Shown piece after piece: positions 35,429 through 47,360 of a DNA stretch of 64,000 bases. The number at the start of each line of letters is the position of its first letter. Within the stretch, counting starts at the first letter, position 1. The DNA is from Aselliscus stoliczkanus (Eukaryota; Chordata; Mammalia; Chiroptera; Hipposideridae), in NCBI GenBank assembly GCA_033961575.1, contig CM066737.1, positions 62,516,771-62,580,770 on the forward strand, read 5' to 3'. The notes beneath the pieces are model-generated. The model worked only from the letters and a program-made list of their open reading frames with translations. It made no database searches and was not told the origin of the DNA. Position numbers and translations under genes: made by a program.

Positions 35429-35655
35429 TATGCTGGGTGTGCCAAAAAATTATACACATGACTTGTATTCATCTTTTGTTATCAGTGTATATTATTCCAA
35501 TTTTAATATTGTTTTCTTCCTTTCTTAAAATGTGTATACATTTTGCGCCGGCCGAGTGGCACGGTGGTTAAGCGCTGGCTTGGGAAGCCAGCAGCCCTGG
35601 TTTGGGTCCCACATGAGGGCCAGTGACACTGCCCTCAAATTTGGCACCCTCTGTA
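35429..35655. mobile_element. mariner-like MITE, split by a SINE
   Basis: Terminal inverted repeats: left GGGTGTGCCAAAAAATTATA (35434 on); the right end reads TTTGGCACCCTCTGTA, with its internal part GTGTATACATTTT left of the SINE. TA dinucleotides bound both sides (35429-35430, 35654-35655). Less the SINE, the element is about 130 bp. It has no transposase. The family is not named with certainty. Confidence 0.7.
35546..35639 (+). mobile_element. tRNA-derived SINE, short form, almost no A tail
   Basis: Head and core complete to 'gacactgccctcaaa'. It lies within the right inverted repeat of a mariner-like MITE. Only three A residues form the tail. A short, unclear target duplication (TTTTG/TTTGG) flanks it. 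Confidence 0.9.
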
Positions 35656-36029
35656 TCGTATAATTGTAGATTAGTTCAACTGAAGAGTACCGTGACATGA
35701 TAAAGAATGCTGTTTAAAATTTATTATTTACAACTTATCAATGCGAATCAGCATTTTCTCTATATGGTAAAGTAATAAACCAGATGTAATTGTGATGCTG
35801 AATCTGATGTCACACAGGAGCTGTAATCTATAAACCCCAATGTCACACTTTTTTCTTTGAAGCAGTCTCTAGTCATTGACCTCACAGTAAGCAGACGTTC
35901 TACATTTGAACATATACATTTATTCTAATCAAACCCCACCTTATCTTTCATCTAGGTTAGAGGTAAGATTTTATTTTGAAAAGTTTTCTCTGCATAAAAG
36001 AAAAAGTGTTTAAAAACCATTGCTCTAGT
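35656..36029. other. unassigned non-coding stretch
   Basis: No recognised repeat or exon. Confidence 0.5.
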
Positions 36030-36645
36030 CTCTTCTCCCAAACTGCTTCCAGAGGTCTGTTTCTAAAGCCTAAATTTCATCATGGCTTTCACCTGCTTAA
36101 AACCCATCAGTGGATCCTAGACCACATAAAAGTTGAAACATCTTTGTATCAGAACCCTTTCTGGATGCTGTCCAGCTCCCTAGCCCCATCTCTCACCTTG
36201 CCCCTTCACATCTGCACCTCAAGCCATATACTTTTAATTTCTTATAGTTCTAGGACTGTGGCATAGCCTTCAATTCTCCCAGCTTCTTAAAGAGATGTTC
36301 CCCAATATTAGGATAGTGACTATGTAGTCTGGCCTCCTTGTCTACTAGGAAAACCACTTTTTATCATTCCAAAGTTCAACCTAAATGTAAGCCTTCCCGG
36401 AGAACCTGCTTCCTTTCTTCCCCAAAGAGTTGGGTCTTTCTTCCACTGCATTCACCCTGCAGCCTGTATAAATCACCATTATCCAACTCAGCAAATTTTA
36501 ATGTGCCTATTTGTTTCCATCTTGGTCTCTCCAACTAGACTGTCAATTATACAAGGACAGTATGTATTCTGTCCCGTCTTTGAATCCCTGCTAGGAGAGA
36601 TCTGGTTCACAGATGTTAAGTAATACATACTTGTTGAATAAATAA
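36030..36645 (+). mobile_element. L2 LINE 3' half
   Basis: In order: 'ctgcttaaaacccatcagtg', 'ttgccccttcacatctgcac', 'caacctaaatgtaagccttc' and 'aatacatacttgttgaataa'. Confidence 0.8.
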
Positions 36646-37169
36646 AAAGCGACTAACTCAGAATTCATCCGTTGCCCAGGGACTAGGGTTGATGTTTACC
36701 TTTGTTTAGCAAACTCTTTCCCCATAGATAATCTAAAATTAATAATATAAGTAAGATTATAAAGAGAATATTTAAAATGCTTAAGAGAACAAACTTTTCA
36801 AATACCCTCAAGTACATTATAAGCATCAATTTACATACAAGCAATTGATATGCTAATTACAATTTAGCCATATTTGTTCATTAAAACTGGGTCCTTAAGG
36901 ACCTCTACAAGGAAACGGTTTGTATGACTGAATCTTGTTAACTTAGTTGGAGTTCCTGAACATATTAGAGATAAAAATGCAGTTTCATAAAATTATTCTA
37001 CAATTCAAACAATTTTCTCTGAGTCAGAAAGGTCTTTCCAATTTTGCAAGATGCTTTATTAACTACTGTTTCACTTCATTTTATGATACTACTTAAATCC
37101 ATTCATTGTTACTTTAAGGATTAAAAAATATCCACAAGGGTATTGGTAGAGACTTTCTATTATATATTA
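36646..37169. other. unassigned non-coding stretch
   Basis: No recognised repeat or exon. Confidence 0.5.
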
Positions 37170-37640
37170 TGAAGTCCAAATTCTTTGACATGAAACAGAA
37201 GGTCCTCTAATTACCACTTGTTCATGCTTTCCTATGTATTCCACCTGTGTATCCTACCATTCCCTACAGCTACACCTGTAGGCCAGGGACACCGACTCCT
37301 TGCTTTTCTAGGTCCTCTCATAACATCATATTTTTATACATATTGTTGCTTTTCTCTTGAATGCCCTTCACACACGACCATGAATTCACCCAAGAACTCC
37401 AATATCTTTTATCCCATGCCTTAAGACAGCACCATAATAAAGCTTTTTTCGTCAACTAAGAAAATGTTAGTCCCCCTTTCTGTGTTCCCACAGTATTTTG
37501 TTGAGACATATATCATTTATGATTCTATAATTATATATTTATGTCCACCCCCATTTGAATGAAGTCTTTGAGTGCAGAGTTCATGTTATTCATCTTTCCA
37601 TCCCCAGCATCTAGCACTGTATCTGGTAAAAAAAAAAAAA
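37170..37640 (+). mobile_element. L2 LINE 3' half
   Basis: 'tttgacatgaaacagaaggt', 'tgcttttctcttgaatgccc' and 'gagtgcagagttcatgttat' then 'catccccagcatctagcac', the L2 pattern. It is cut by the SINE that follows. Confidence 0.75.
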
Positions 37641-37649
37641 AGGCACCTG

Positions 37650-37752
37650 GGACGGCCGAGTGGCGCGGTGGTTAAGCGCTGGCTTGGGACGCCAGCAGCC
37701 CCGTTTCAGATCCCACATGTGAGGGCGAGTGACACTGCCCTCTAAAAAAAAA
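37650..37752 (+). mobile_element. tRNA-derived SINE, short form
   Basis: Head 'ggacggccgagtggcgcggt', B-box-like GTTTCAGATCCC, 'gacactgccctct' and an A tail. The duplication AGGCACCTG (with preceding A-run) is at 37641-37649 and 37753-37761. Confidence 0.95.
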
Positions 37753-37764
37753 AGGCACCTGTAG

Positions 37765-38222
37765 TGCATTGAACTGTGTCCTCTAAAAAGACATGCTATC
37801 ATACTAAACTGCAGTACCTGTGAATGTGGCCTTACTTGGAAATTGGTTCTTTGCAGATGTAATTAGTTAAGATGAGATCATACTGGATGTGGGTAGGCCT
37901 TCAATTCAATGACTGCTGTTGTTATTAGGAGAGAGAGATTTAGTGACACAGAGGACACACAGAGGGAAGGAGGTCAGGTGACAACAGAGGCAGAAATCTG
38001 AGCGATGCAGCTGCAAGCCAAGGAATGCCAAGGATGCTGGCACCCAGCAGCAGCTAGGGGAGAGGCCTGGAAACGATTCTCCCTCAGAGTCTCCAGAAAG
38101 AACCAACCTTGCTGACACTTTTATTTCAAACTTCCAGCCTCTAGAACTGTGAGAATGAATTTCTGTCGTTTTAAACAACCCAGTTTACGATAATATATTA
38201 TGGCAGCCCTAGAAAACTAATA
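37765..38222 (+). mobile_element. MLT1-type solo LTR (ERVL-MaLR)
   Basis: 'ttgaactgtgtcctctaaaa', 'tttgcagatgtaattagtta', 'gatgcagctgcaagccaagg', 'ccagcctctagaactgtgag' and the end 'cagccctagaaaactaatac' follow the MLT1 LTR order. Ancient and non-coding. Confidence 0.85.
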
Positions 38223-39191
38223 CAGCAGCCCATACATTTTTATTGAATGAATACATAAATGTGTGATGAATGACTTAACAGTGGAGATCGTTTTACTCGG
38301 TGGAAGATCTATGTCCAATGAATTCTCCAAAATATCTATCCTTTTCTGCCAACTAAAAGTCTCAGTCAACATATGGAGGGTTCCTTCACAACTTCCATAC
38401 ATGTTTAATTCCAAAATGATTCTGGCTAGAGGGAAGGAGACAGACATAAAATTGTCTACCACCATTCCCACAGGGAACAGAGCAGAGATCTCAAAACCAC
38501 AGCTGAAAGATTTAGGATCATGAATGAACCAATAAAATTGCTTTCTTTATTGTGGGAAATTCCCTTTGAAATTTTGGCTGGTGTTTTGTGCTCTAAAATG
38601 GGCAATATAGCACTGGAACACAAGTATAAGTATTCTAGAGTCTGTGGTAGAATGGTAGGATAATGGGGATTGTTGCTGTCACTGATGGTGCTTATTTTAG
38701 GGTAATTTTACAACAAAAATTACAGTAATGCACACAGTGGATCCATATATAAAACCAGGTAAGATATTACTTCGCTAGCCATTTCTTTAACATGGCCTTT
38801 GGTATGCAAACATAACCATTGCCTACAGTCATATAAAACTTTATTATTTATAATACGCTTTGACACACAGCCTTATTTACAATAAAAGAAAAACACAGTC
38901 ATGTTTTTCATTAAAAAAATTCCTTTTCTACCTTACTATCTTGTTCCTACACTTACATTGATTTGCTAGTTTCATACCTGAAGTCCTTTTCTTCATCTCT
39001 TTCTAATTTTCTTAATAAGGCTTTCTCCCACTCACCCTATTTACAAATACAGTCCATCACATTCTTTACAGTCTCTTCCTAAAAATATTTCAATTCATGT
39101 TTGTAGCTAGCTCTCTCTTCTTAGCATCCCTCACCTAAGAATGGTAGCATGAAATAAAACACAAAATTAAAGGTAAAGAAAGATTGCATTA
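38223..39191. other. unassigned non-coding stretch
   Basis: No clear repeat or exon recognised. Confidence 0.5.
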
Positions 39192-39985
39192 GCGTTCCTT
39201 TTTTTTTATTAATTATTGAAAAATAGTTGACATACAATATTATAATACTTTTAGGTGTATGACAGCAATTCAACATTTACATACCTTATGAAACAATCAT
39301 AATAAGTCTAGTAATTATCTGTTGCCATACAAAGTTATTACAATATTATTGACTATATTTCTTTTGCTGTATATTACATCCCCGTGACTTCTTTATTTTA
39401 TAACTGGAAGTTTATACCTCTCAATCCTTTTCACGTATTTCACCCTTTCCCCCAAATCTCTCCCCTCTGGCAACCATCAGTTTGTTCTCTGTGTCTATGA
39501 GTCTGTTTCTGTTTTTTTTTTTTGTTCATTTGTTTTGTTTTATAGATTCCACATATAAGTGAAATCAACCAGTATTTGTTTTCTGTCTGACTTATTTCAC
39601 TTAGCATAATACCCTCTAGGTCCACCCATGTTGTCACAAGTAACAAGATTTCATTCTTTCTTATGGCTGAGTACTATTCCATTGTAAATATATACCGCAT
39701 ATTTATCCATTCATCTACTGATGGATACTTAAGTTGATTCCAGGTATGTACCCACTGCCATTTTGTTAATTGTTTTCGGGTTGTTTTTATAGCTCATCTC
39801 TGTTTACTTCTTCTTCTTTTGCTCTCTTCTGTTGTGATTTGATGACTCTTTACTGTTATGTTTAGATTCCTTTTTATTTATTTTTTGTGTGTCTATTATA
39901 GGTTTTTTGTTTGTGGTTACCATGAGATTCATATATAACAAGCTATGTATATAGCAGTCTATCAAATTGATGGTTGCTTAAGTTT
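39192..39985 (-). mobile_element. L1 3' region
   Basis: Oligo-T then 'gttgacatacaatattataa', 'agattccacatataagtgaa', 'gctgagtactattccattgt' and 'tttatccattcatctactga', the reverse complement of the late ORF2/3' UTR region. The part from about 39775 to 39985 is less certain. Confidence 0.8.
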
Positions 39986-39989
39986 GAAT

Positions 39990-40472
39990 GCATACCTGTC
40001 AATAATTACTTTAAATGTAAATGGACTAAATGCTCCAATCAAAAGACATAAGATAGCCAAATGGAAAAAAAACAAGGCCCATATATATGCTGCCTAATAG
40101 AGACTCACTTCAGATCTAAAGACACACACAGACTGAAAAGATATTCCAGGCAATTGAAAACAAACAGAAAGCTGGGGTTGCAATACTTACATCAGACAAA
40201 ATAGACTTAAAACAAGGACTGTAATGAAACAAAGAGGGATATTACATAACGACAAAAGGATAAATCCAACAAGAGGATATAACACTTGTAAATATTTATT
40301 CACACAACATAGGAAAACCTAAATACAGAAAGCAAATATTAACTGACATAAAGAGAAACTGACAGTAATACAATACTACTAGGGGACTCTAACGCCCCTC
40401 TTCCATCAATGGATAGATTTTCTAAACAGAAAATAATGAAACAATGGCCATAAGTGACACAATAGAGAAGAT

Positions 40473-40524
<52 letters not shown>

Positions 40525-41055
40525 CCATCCAAAACCAGGAGAATATACCTTTTGTTCAAGTGCATATGGATCTTTCTCCAGAAGAGACCACATGTTAGGC
40601 TACAAAACAAGTCTCAATAAATTTAAGAAGATTGAAATCATATCAAGCATCTTTTCTGACCACAATGGTATGACACTAAAAATTAATTACAAAAAGAAAA
40701 CTGGAGAAAACACATACACGTAAAGGCTAAACAAAATGCTACTAAACAGCCAATGAGTCAACAAGGAAATCAAAGAGGAAATCAAAAAAATATCTTCAGA
40801 CAATAAAAACAGAAGCACAACATTCCAAAATCTATGGGATGCAGCAAAATCAGTTGTAAGGGGGAAGTTTATAGTGATACAGGCCTATTTGAAGAAACAA
40901 GAAAAACCTCAGATAAGTCATCTAACCTTATACCACCTAAAGGAATTAGAAAAAGAACAAAGCCCCAATTAGGATTAAGAAGGATGTTAATAATAAAGGT
41001 CAAAGTGAAAATAAATCAAATAGAGACTAAAAGAAATAGAAAAGATCTTTTCTGA
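39990..41055 (+). pseudogene. L1 ORF2 fragment (endonuclease to linker region), opposite to the adjoining L1 3' end
   Basis: Forward translation gives SIITLNVNGLNAPIKRH near 39999, the amino-terminal endonuclease block with its conserved Asn, and after a frameshift ETHFRSKDTHRLK, holding the catalytic Glu of the ETH motif. Later, SVVRGKFIVIQAYLKKQEK and KINQIETKRNRK match the linker before the reverse-transcriptase core. Multiple stops and frameshifts and a 42-bp TA expansion (40475-40516) inactivate it. Confidence 0.85.
40475..40516. repeat. (TA)n microsatellite inside the ORF2 remnant
   Basis: Twenty-one uninterrupted AT units. Confidence 0.96.
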
Positions 41056-41540
41056 AAAATTCAGATTGGGTTTACAGCCAATGGGCATGGCACTAAATTG
41101 ATAACCATAAATAAGCACTGGAATGCAAGGAGACTCATTATTCTTCCTCTTTTTCCAGTGATGGGTGTAAGTCAAAACAGACACAGATGAGTACTGACAG
41201 AATGTAAGCCCAGAAAGAGACATATATTAATGATGCAGACACTAGAAACACAGATTGCAAAGCATCAAAGAAACATACCACATGTCCCACCAGTCTGTTT
41301 TTTAAAATCTCTTCAGAAGTTGGGCTGAAACTAGTTTCTAATATTTTTGTCTGCTCATGAGCTCCAACACAAATGCTGAAAGACCTACAGCTGCCTTGTT
41401 GGGAGATCTCTACTAGGTTTATAGTGGCTCTGGTCCTGGAAGACCTCTGTGACATACACTAGTTTTTGGATCAGTGTTTTAAGTAGCTAGGAGATGCCAA
41501 ACATTTTATTTTACAATATTTATGTCACACACACTTAGAG
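41056..41540. other. unassigned non-coding stretch
   Basis: No clear repeat. A 105-codon minus-strand frame at 41138-41455 shows no recognised domain. Confidence 0.5.
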
Positions 41541-41544
41541 TATG

Positions 41545-41770
41545 TACTATGACTTACTTTAGGTCAGGAACTAATTCAAGCACGTTACAAATATAAATTT
41601 ACTTAACTTCATAACTTTATGAAGTAGATAATCTGATAATCTCCATATTATAAGTAAGGAAAATGTGGAACAGAGAAGTCAAAAAATTTGCCCAAGTTGT
41701 ACAACTATTAAGTTGCAGAGCTGGGATCAAATCCTGGTGTCCAGTTCTCTGTAGCCCAGGTACTACCCAC
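41545..41770 (-). repeat. MIR SINE
   Basis: Reverse complement MIR phrases: 'tatgaagtagataatctgat', 'ggaaaatgtggaacagagaa', 'ttgcccaagttgtacaacta' and 'gcagagctgggatcaaatcc'. Confidence 0.85.
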
Positions 41771-42374
41771 TATTCTTCCCTGCCTTTCAGTGATTTATTG
41801 AACTTTTTAGACTAATGTGGGACCACAGTAGGGAACATCTTTAGCCTTTCTTAGTTTCTTGAATTATGGGTTAGTTTCAGGTTCCTATCAGACTTCGTAA
41901 TTTCTTCAGTGTCTAAGGTGTGAGAAAGCCTATAGCAGACACTGCTGAAGTTGAACAAGGGAGGTATGTAGTCTTTGTCCTTTGAGAGCTTAAAAATGAG
42001 TTAAGAATAAGGGCCATATGCAGACCAAAGAAAAACTTAAGGACATTTACAAAGCTTTATATGTATCAAGAGATTGCTCAAGTACTGAGAGGAGTGGAAG
42101 GAAGGGATTTAGATTTTGGGCAACAAGTCCCCTATAGGTTAGTATCTGTGAGGCAATTAATTACTAGATATGCTGCTAAGGGTCCTATATGTCTAATTAT
42201 GGAAAAATGTTCCATTTGAGACTGATTTCTCCAGCTGCCTATGTCTCTGCTAGTTTATCCACCACGAAAGGAGAATTAGCCGTTAGTTGGACTATGTACA
42301 TCCTAGAGTATCCCAAAGGGAGGCTGGAGAATATGAAAATTAATTTTAGTATGTATACATATTATGTATGAGTA
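41771..42374. other. unassigned non-coding stretch
   Basis: No recognised repeat or exon. Confidence 0.5.
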
Positions 42375-42399
42375 CATATATATATATATATATACACAC
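42375..42399. repeat. (TA)n/(CA)n microsatellite
   Basis: AT units passing into ACAC; CA-rich words continue to about 42430. Confidence 0.85.
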
Positions 42400-42444
42400 A
42401 AGTATGTATGCAGACACACACATATACACACTAATATATAACTA

Positions 42445-42655
42445 GAAATTGTTGCGAATTTACTATATGCCAGGCTCTGTGCTAAATGCTTTAATGTAAA
42501 TTATTTTATTAATCATCACTTCAAGCATATAATAAAGATATTGGTATTTACCCCCTTTTACAGGTGATAAATCTGAGGTAGAAAGAAGTATAGTAAGTTA
42601 GTAAGTGGGAATTGTCAAGATACAAACCATGCTGTCTGGCCCCACAGCCATAAAA
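42445..42655 (-). repeat. MIR SINE
   Basis: 'atatgccaggctctgtgcta', 'cttttacaggtgataaatct' and 'gctgtctggccccacagcc' in reverse MIR order. Confidence 0.8.
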
Positions 42656-43313
42656 TCAATTGTACATCGTTGGAGTTAGGCCTATGCTTTCTCTTACTTT
42701 CTTAAAATTCTTTGACATTTACATTTTCCCAACCATTTTTCTTTTTAACCTACTCATTACATAAAGTCTTTTAAAGTCAGAGAATAAAATCAAGAATTTG
42801 GTAAAATGTCAAAAGTTGCAATTTTGTGTTTCAGCACTGGGCCACAGTGGACTTGAATACGTTCCCTCTTACGGTTTCTATTTTAGCTTTAAACAACAAC
42901 TGTGGCATAGATAATATCCCCAGTAAAAAGGTCCACTGTGTTTATAATTAAGGGAGTTTTAAAGTTAAAGGCAATAAAATTTATCATTGCCACTGCCAAA
43001 AAAAAAACCCCAAAAAACAAGAACCATGGAGTGTGGTGAAATTGTCTGGTTTATTGGCTTATGTGTGATATGTGAACAACATCCAACTCTCTGTTATGTT
43101 TAACAAGGAAAAAAATCAAATGCTATAATGTTGTGAATATTTAATTATCTTAATTAGGATATATTCTGAGGCAATAAATTTCATGTCTTTGGCACACTGT
43201 AATACGCTGATATATGTGCAAGGCAGCTGTACAGTAAAAGTTAAAATATATTCAGTGCGCAAAACTGTAGTAAGAATGATATAAATCCACGTTAATTATT
43301 ATAAAAATAAACA
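42656..43313. other. unassigned non-coding stretch
   Basis: No recognised repeat or exon. Confidence 0.5.
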
Positions 43314-43676
43314 CTGTGATGAACTGAATTGTGTTCTTTCGAATTCCTGTGTTGAAGCCCTAACCCCCAGTGCCCTAGAATGATAGGGCTTTCTAAGCTG
43401 GAATTAAGTTAAAATGGGGTTGTTAGGATGGGCCCTAATCCAATATGACTGGTGTCCTCACAAAAAGAGGAAATTAGGATACAGACAACACAGGCAAAGG
43501 AATAACCATGTGAGGACACAGTGAGATGACAATCACCTGAAAGCCAAGGAGAGAGGCAACAAAAGAAACCAAACCTGCCAACACCTTGATCCTGGACTTC
43601 TACGCCTTCAAAATTTTTGTTGTTTACACCACCCATTTGGTGGGGTTTGTTATGGCAACCCTAGCAAACTAATACA
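43314..43676 (+). mobile_element. MLT1-type solo LTR (ERVL-MaLR)
   Basis: 'tgatgaactgaattgtgttc', 'gaagccctaacccccagtgc', 'gggccctaatccaatatgac', 'acaccttgatcctggacttc' and 'caaccctagcaaactaatac' follow the MLT1 LTR closely. Confidence 0.9.
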
Positions 43677-44283
43677 CATAATAATGATTATGAAGTCGGC
43701 AACTTTTTCAAACCCTTCAAAATTCCATGAGTTAGAAGTACTTTTTCTTTTGGGTTGTTCACACAGGAACATACACATTGCTTTTCTGCATGGAATTGTA
43801 TTATCATAGAAACAAACACACTCTAAGCCATCCTGAGATTTTCTTTCCACTTTATCTTATAGGAAAGAAGTTTGCACTTTCAAAAAGAAAATCATAATGA
43901 GCGAAGAGTGAAGTGGATTAGATGCTGTATTTTGACGTGATGATTCCAAAGCATAAAACCCTATTTTTGAGAGTAGGTATTCTCAAGTATAATTTAGCCC
44001 TGACTGTTATGATTCCATCCATTTGGAAGTCCACTATTTAACTGAGGCTGTATTAATTGCTGATTCAATTTATTAACTATCTATGTCCAATGTTGACTTC
44101 TTGTTTTTTCCTGTAAACTTTCTGCATTCTTTTTTCTAGATAAGTACAAACAAAAGAACTTAGTAGAGTTAAGGTATCTAGCTTTTTCAGTTCTATGGAA
44201 TGTGGTATATAGTAGGAGCTCAATAAATATTTCATCAATAAATGAATGCAATTTTTCCCCTTAAGTGGCTTTGTAAATTCCAA
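43677..44283. other. mostly unassigned; L2/MIR-like end at about 44195-44245
   Basis: 'tagtaggagctcaataaata' near 44210 is an L2 or MIR 3' end. Nothing else was recognised. Confidence 0.5.
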
Positions 44284-44285
44284 TA

Positions 44286-44761
44286 CAGTAGCCTCTCCTT
44301 ATCTGTGGGGAATACGTTCCAAGACACCCAATGGATGCCTGAAACCACAGATAGTATTGAACCCTATATACACTATTTTTCCTATACATATATACCTACA
44401 GTAAAGTTTAATTTATAAATTAGGCACAGTAAGAGATTAACAACAACAATAATAAAAAAGAACAATTGTAACAATATACTGTAATAAAATTTATGTGGCC
44501 TTATTAAGTAAAATAGGTTCACAAGCATTGCGATACCATGACAGTAGATTTGATAACCAAGACAGCTATTATTAAGTGATTAACGGGTGGGTAGTGCGTA
44601 CAGCATGGAGACGCTGGACAAAGGGATGATTTGTGTCCTGGGCAGGACAGAGCAGGACAGCATGGGACTTCATCACACTACTCAGAATGATGCACAAGTC
44701 AAAACTTTTGAATTATTCTAGACTTTTCCATTTAATATTTTCCGACCAATGGGGGCTGCTG
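44286..44761 (+). mobile_element. Tigger-like (TcMar) non-autonomous DNA transposon, 476 bp
   Basis: Starts CAGTAGCCTCTCCTTATCTG and ends GGGGGCTGCTG, an imperfect terminal inverted repeat, bounded by the target dinucleotide TA on both sides (44284-44285 and 44762-44763). Internal AT-rich text ('gtttaatttataaattaggc') is typical of this group. No transposase frame. Subfamily not assigned. Confidence 0.75.
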
Positions 44762-44789
44762 TACTCAAAATCATTGAGTTTATGACTTG

Positions 44790-44945
44790 GGAGAGAACGT
44801 ATAGATCATCTAGTTCAGTGACCTCATTTCATACAAGGGGAGACTGCTGAGGCCCAGGGAGCCGTACTGACCAGACCAAGGTCATACATGCATGGACTAA
44901 AATTAGTTTTCCCACTAAGTCTGTACTCTTACCACAATCACTAGC
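44790..44945. repeat. ancient interspersed repeat, class uncertain
   Basis: 'gatcatctagttcagtgacc', 'gctgaggcccagggagccgt' and 'caaggtcatacatgcatgg' recur widely in mammalian genomes as MIR/MER-like text. Class not settled. Confidence 0.5.
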
Positions 44946-44964
44946 TGAGTCACTGCTACTTTTT

Positions 44965-45390
44965 TTTTAAAAGATTTTATTGGGGAATTGTGGGAGGGGA
45001 ACAATGTTGGGGAATCGGGGAAGAGGAACAGACAAGTTGCTGTCTTTTTGTTCTTCAGTCTAGTTGCAGAGGACCTTGCTTCACGGTCCCATGTTGGTAT
45101 TGTCATTGTGCTCTTCCTGGATGAGGCAGATTGGTCGGCGGCCCCTGATGATGGCTCACTGCGGCTATTGGCAGCTCACGCTGGTTGCCGGCCACTCACT
45201 ATAGCCTATGGCAGCCCACTGCAGCAGGGGCTGCAGCCCACACCATTGCCGGGGCTCGCACAGCCCAGCTCCAGGTGGAGCTGTTATTAGCTGTTGAGGG
45301 CAGTGTCACTGGCCCTCATATGTGGGATCTGAACCAGGGCTGCTGGCATCCCAAAACCAGCTCTTAACCAATGCGCCACTCTGTCGGCCC
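44965..45390 (-). mobile_element. tRNA-derived SINE, long composite form
   Basis: T-tail, then AAGATTTTATTGGGG (complement of the AATAAA end), the GC-rich body and the complement of the head. A short duplication, CTACTTTT, is at 44956-44963 and 45391-45398. An open frame runs along the element in plus orientation (44988-45290), antisense to the SINE. Confidence 0.92.
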
Positions 45391-45398
45391 CTACTTTT

Positions 45399-46559
45399 GC
45401 AAATCACTAAGTCACAAATATTTCATACACAACTATGGAACATTCCATTCATTTTCCAGACTTCATGCTATAATGTGTTAGTTTTCACCTTCAGAATGCC
45501 ATTTCTAGAGAATGGGGAGAAGGAAACTAGGGTTTTAAAAAAAAATTACTTCGGGAGAAAGTCATGTGTATAATAGCCAGTATGGGAGAGTTTATGCTTT
45601 GGGAATAACCAGAGTAAGAAATCTACCTTGGGGCTTCTAAAAATAGTCATTGAATTAAACAAATTATAGAGAAAAAAGTTTTTTAAAAAAGAAAATAACC
45701 TAACATGATATGCCTGTTTTACTGAATCATAACAATGCAAATTTTAATTTCAATATTCATACAATCAGACAATAACCAGGAAGTGTCACTGATACTGTTT
45801 ATCACCATTTGCAGTTGTGACAAACTTGAAACCAGGCCTGGGCTGCCTAAGTTGGTGTCACCAAGCCAAATTACAAGGTATGTGTCCTTCCACCTATTTT
45901 TCAGCACTTCATCTCTGCCTGTTACTGGGTGTACGGGGCCCTTAGTTTAAGGGCCCCAAGAGGCCCTCTCACCACATACTCTTTGTTCTGCATTACTTCT
46001 TCTGTTCTCCCTGCTCCTCAATAAAATATTCCATTCACTTAGAATCCTAGAAGTAGTTGGAGTAGAGTAATTACTGTGGAGGTGTGATATCCTGAAAGCA
46101 TTAGAGAGTTCCATTTGTACTTTACAGGAAGATCTCACTTAATTAAATGCAGCCTGAATTGTGAGAGGCTATGTGGGGCTCTTTGGGGGCAGAAGAAGCT
46201 CCCCAATTCCCTTCATCTACTCCTTTGCAGAAAAAAGGTTCTTAAGAACTTCACGTGTCATGCCGATCTCTCTTCTAGGCTTTTGGGCTCAAGGCTAAAT
46301 GTCTTTGTCATAGGAATGGTGGTGGGAAATGGTCAGGAGGCCAGGTGAGCAACAAAAGTACTCAACAAGCAAGCCAAGCGTTCTTAGTTTAAAAACCCAT
46401 GGAAGAAATATCTCTCAGAATGAACACACCATTGTCTGAAACCTGTATACCAAAGACAGATTTTCCCTAAACTCGTTATCTAATACTACTTTTTGAAATG
46501 GGCATTCCATGTTTAAAGAACAATGTAGTCTAAGAATGTTTTTCTTTGACTTTCAAAAC
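45399..46559. other. unassigned non-coding stretch
   Basis: No clear repeat or exon. Confidence 0.5.
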
Positions 46560-46570
46560 GAAGTCTTTCT

Positions 46571-46700
46571 GGGCCGGCCGAGTGGCGCTGTGGTTAAGTG
46601 CTGGCTTGGGAAGCCGGCGGCCCCGGTTCAGGTCCCACATATGAGGGCCAGTGACACTGCCCTCAAAAAAACAAGCAAAAAAGCCCCCCCAAAAAACCCT
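46571..46700 (+). mobile_element. tRNA-derived SINE, short form, with a mutated tail
   Basis: Head, core, then an A-rich tail broken by GC and C7. A perfect 11-bp duplication, GAAGTCTTTCT, is at 46560-46570 and 46701-46711. Confidence 0.96.
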
Positions 46701-46924
46701 GAAGTCTTTCTTTGAAAACAAGCTTAGGCATTGTTTTGAGTTCTGCTTCTTTCTCAAAGATAATTAGAAGGGAAAATATGCACATGTACGTCCCTGGAAA
46801 TGTACCATAGCTTTAAAAATCCTGTAATTTCCAAAAAGTACAGGTCAATTATTTTATAGAATGTGGATTTGTTTGCTGGGTCTTCATGATTAGATTCAGG
46901 TTATGTATTTTGGGCATGAGAACT

Positions 46925-47360
46925 GTTCTGGTTAAAGGAGATTAAAAAGACATAGTTGAATGTAACATGTGATCTTGGATTTTTTTCTTTTGCTATAAAG
47001 GATATTAGTGGGAGAATTGATGAAACTTGAATAAAGTCTACAAATGAGACCAGATTTTATCAGTGTTAATTTACCGATGTTGATAAATTTACTGTTGTTA
47101 TACAAAACTTTTTTAATTTTGGAGAAATACACACTTTAGTATTTAAGGGTAAAAGGCATCATATTGCAACTTACTCTGAAACATTCAGAAAAAACCATGT
47201 ATGTGTGCATGTGTGTGTATAGAATGAGAAAGAATAACAAAGCAAACGTTACAAAACATTAATATTTGGGGAATCTGGGTAAAGGGTATATCAAAATATT
47301 TGGACTAGTTTTCTCATTTTTTGTAAGTAAAATTATTTCAAAATAAAAAAAAAGTTTAAA
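46925..47360 (+). mobile_element. L1ME-type 3' end
   Basis: 'aaggagattaaaaagacata', 'ggagaaatacacactttagt', 'gtatttaagggtaaaaggca' and 'aaattatttcaaaataaaaa' are the L1ME 3' UTR phrases. The same family recurs at 62270-63310. Confidence 0.8.

Noticed and set aside
40339..40610. Two minus-strand frames with YIYIYI repeats
   Set aside because: They are translations of the (TA)n tract in an L1 ORF2 remnant on the opposite strand.
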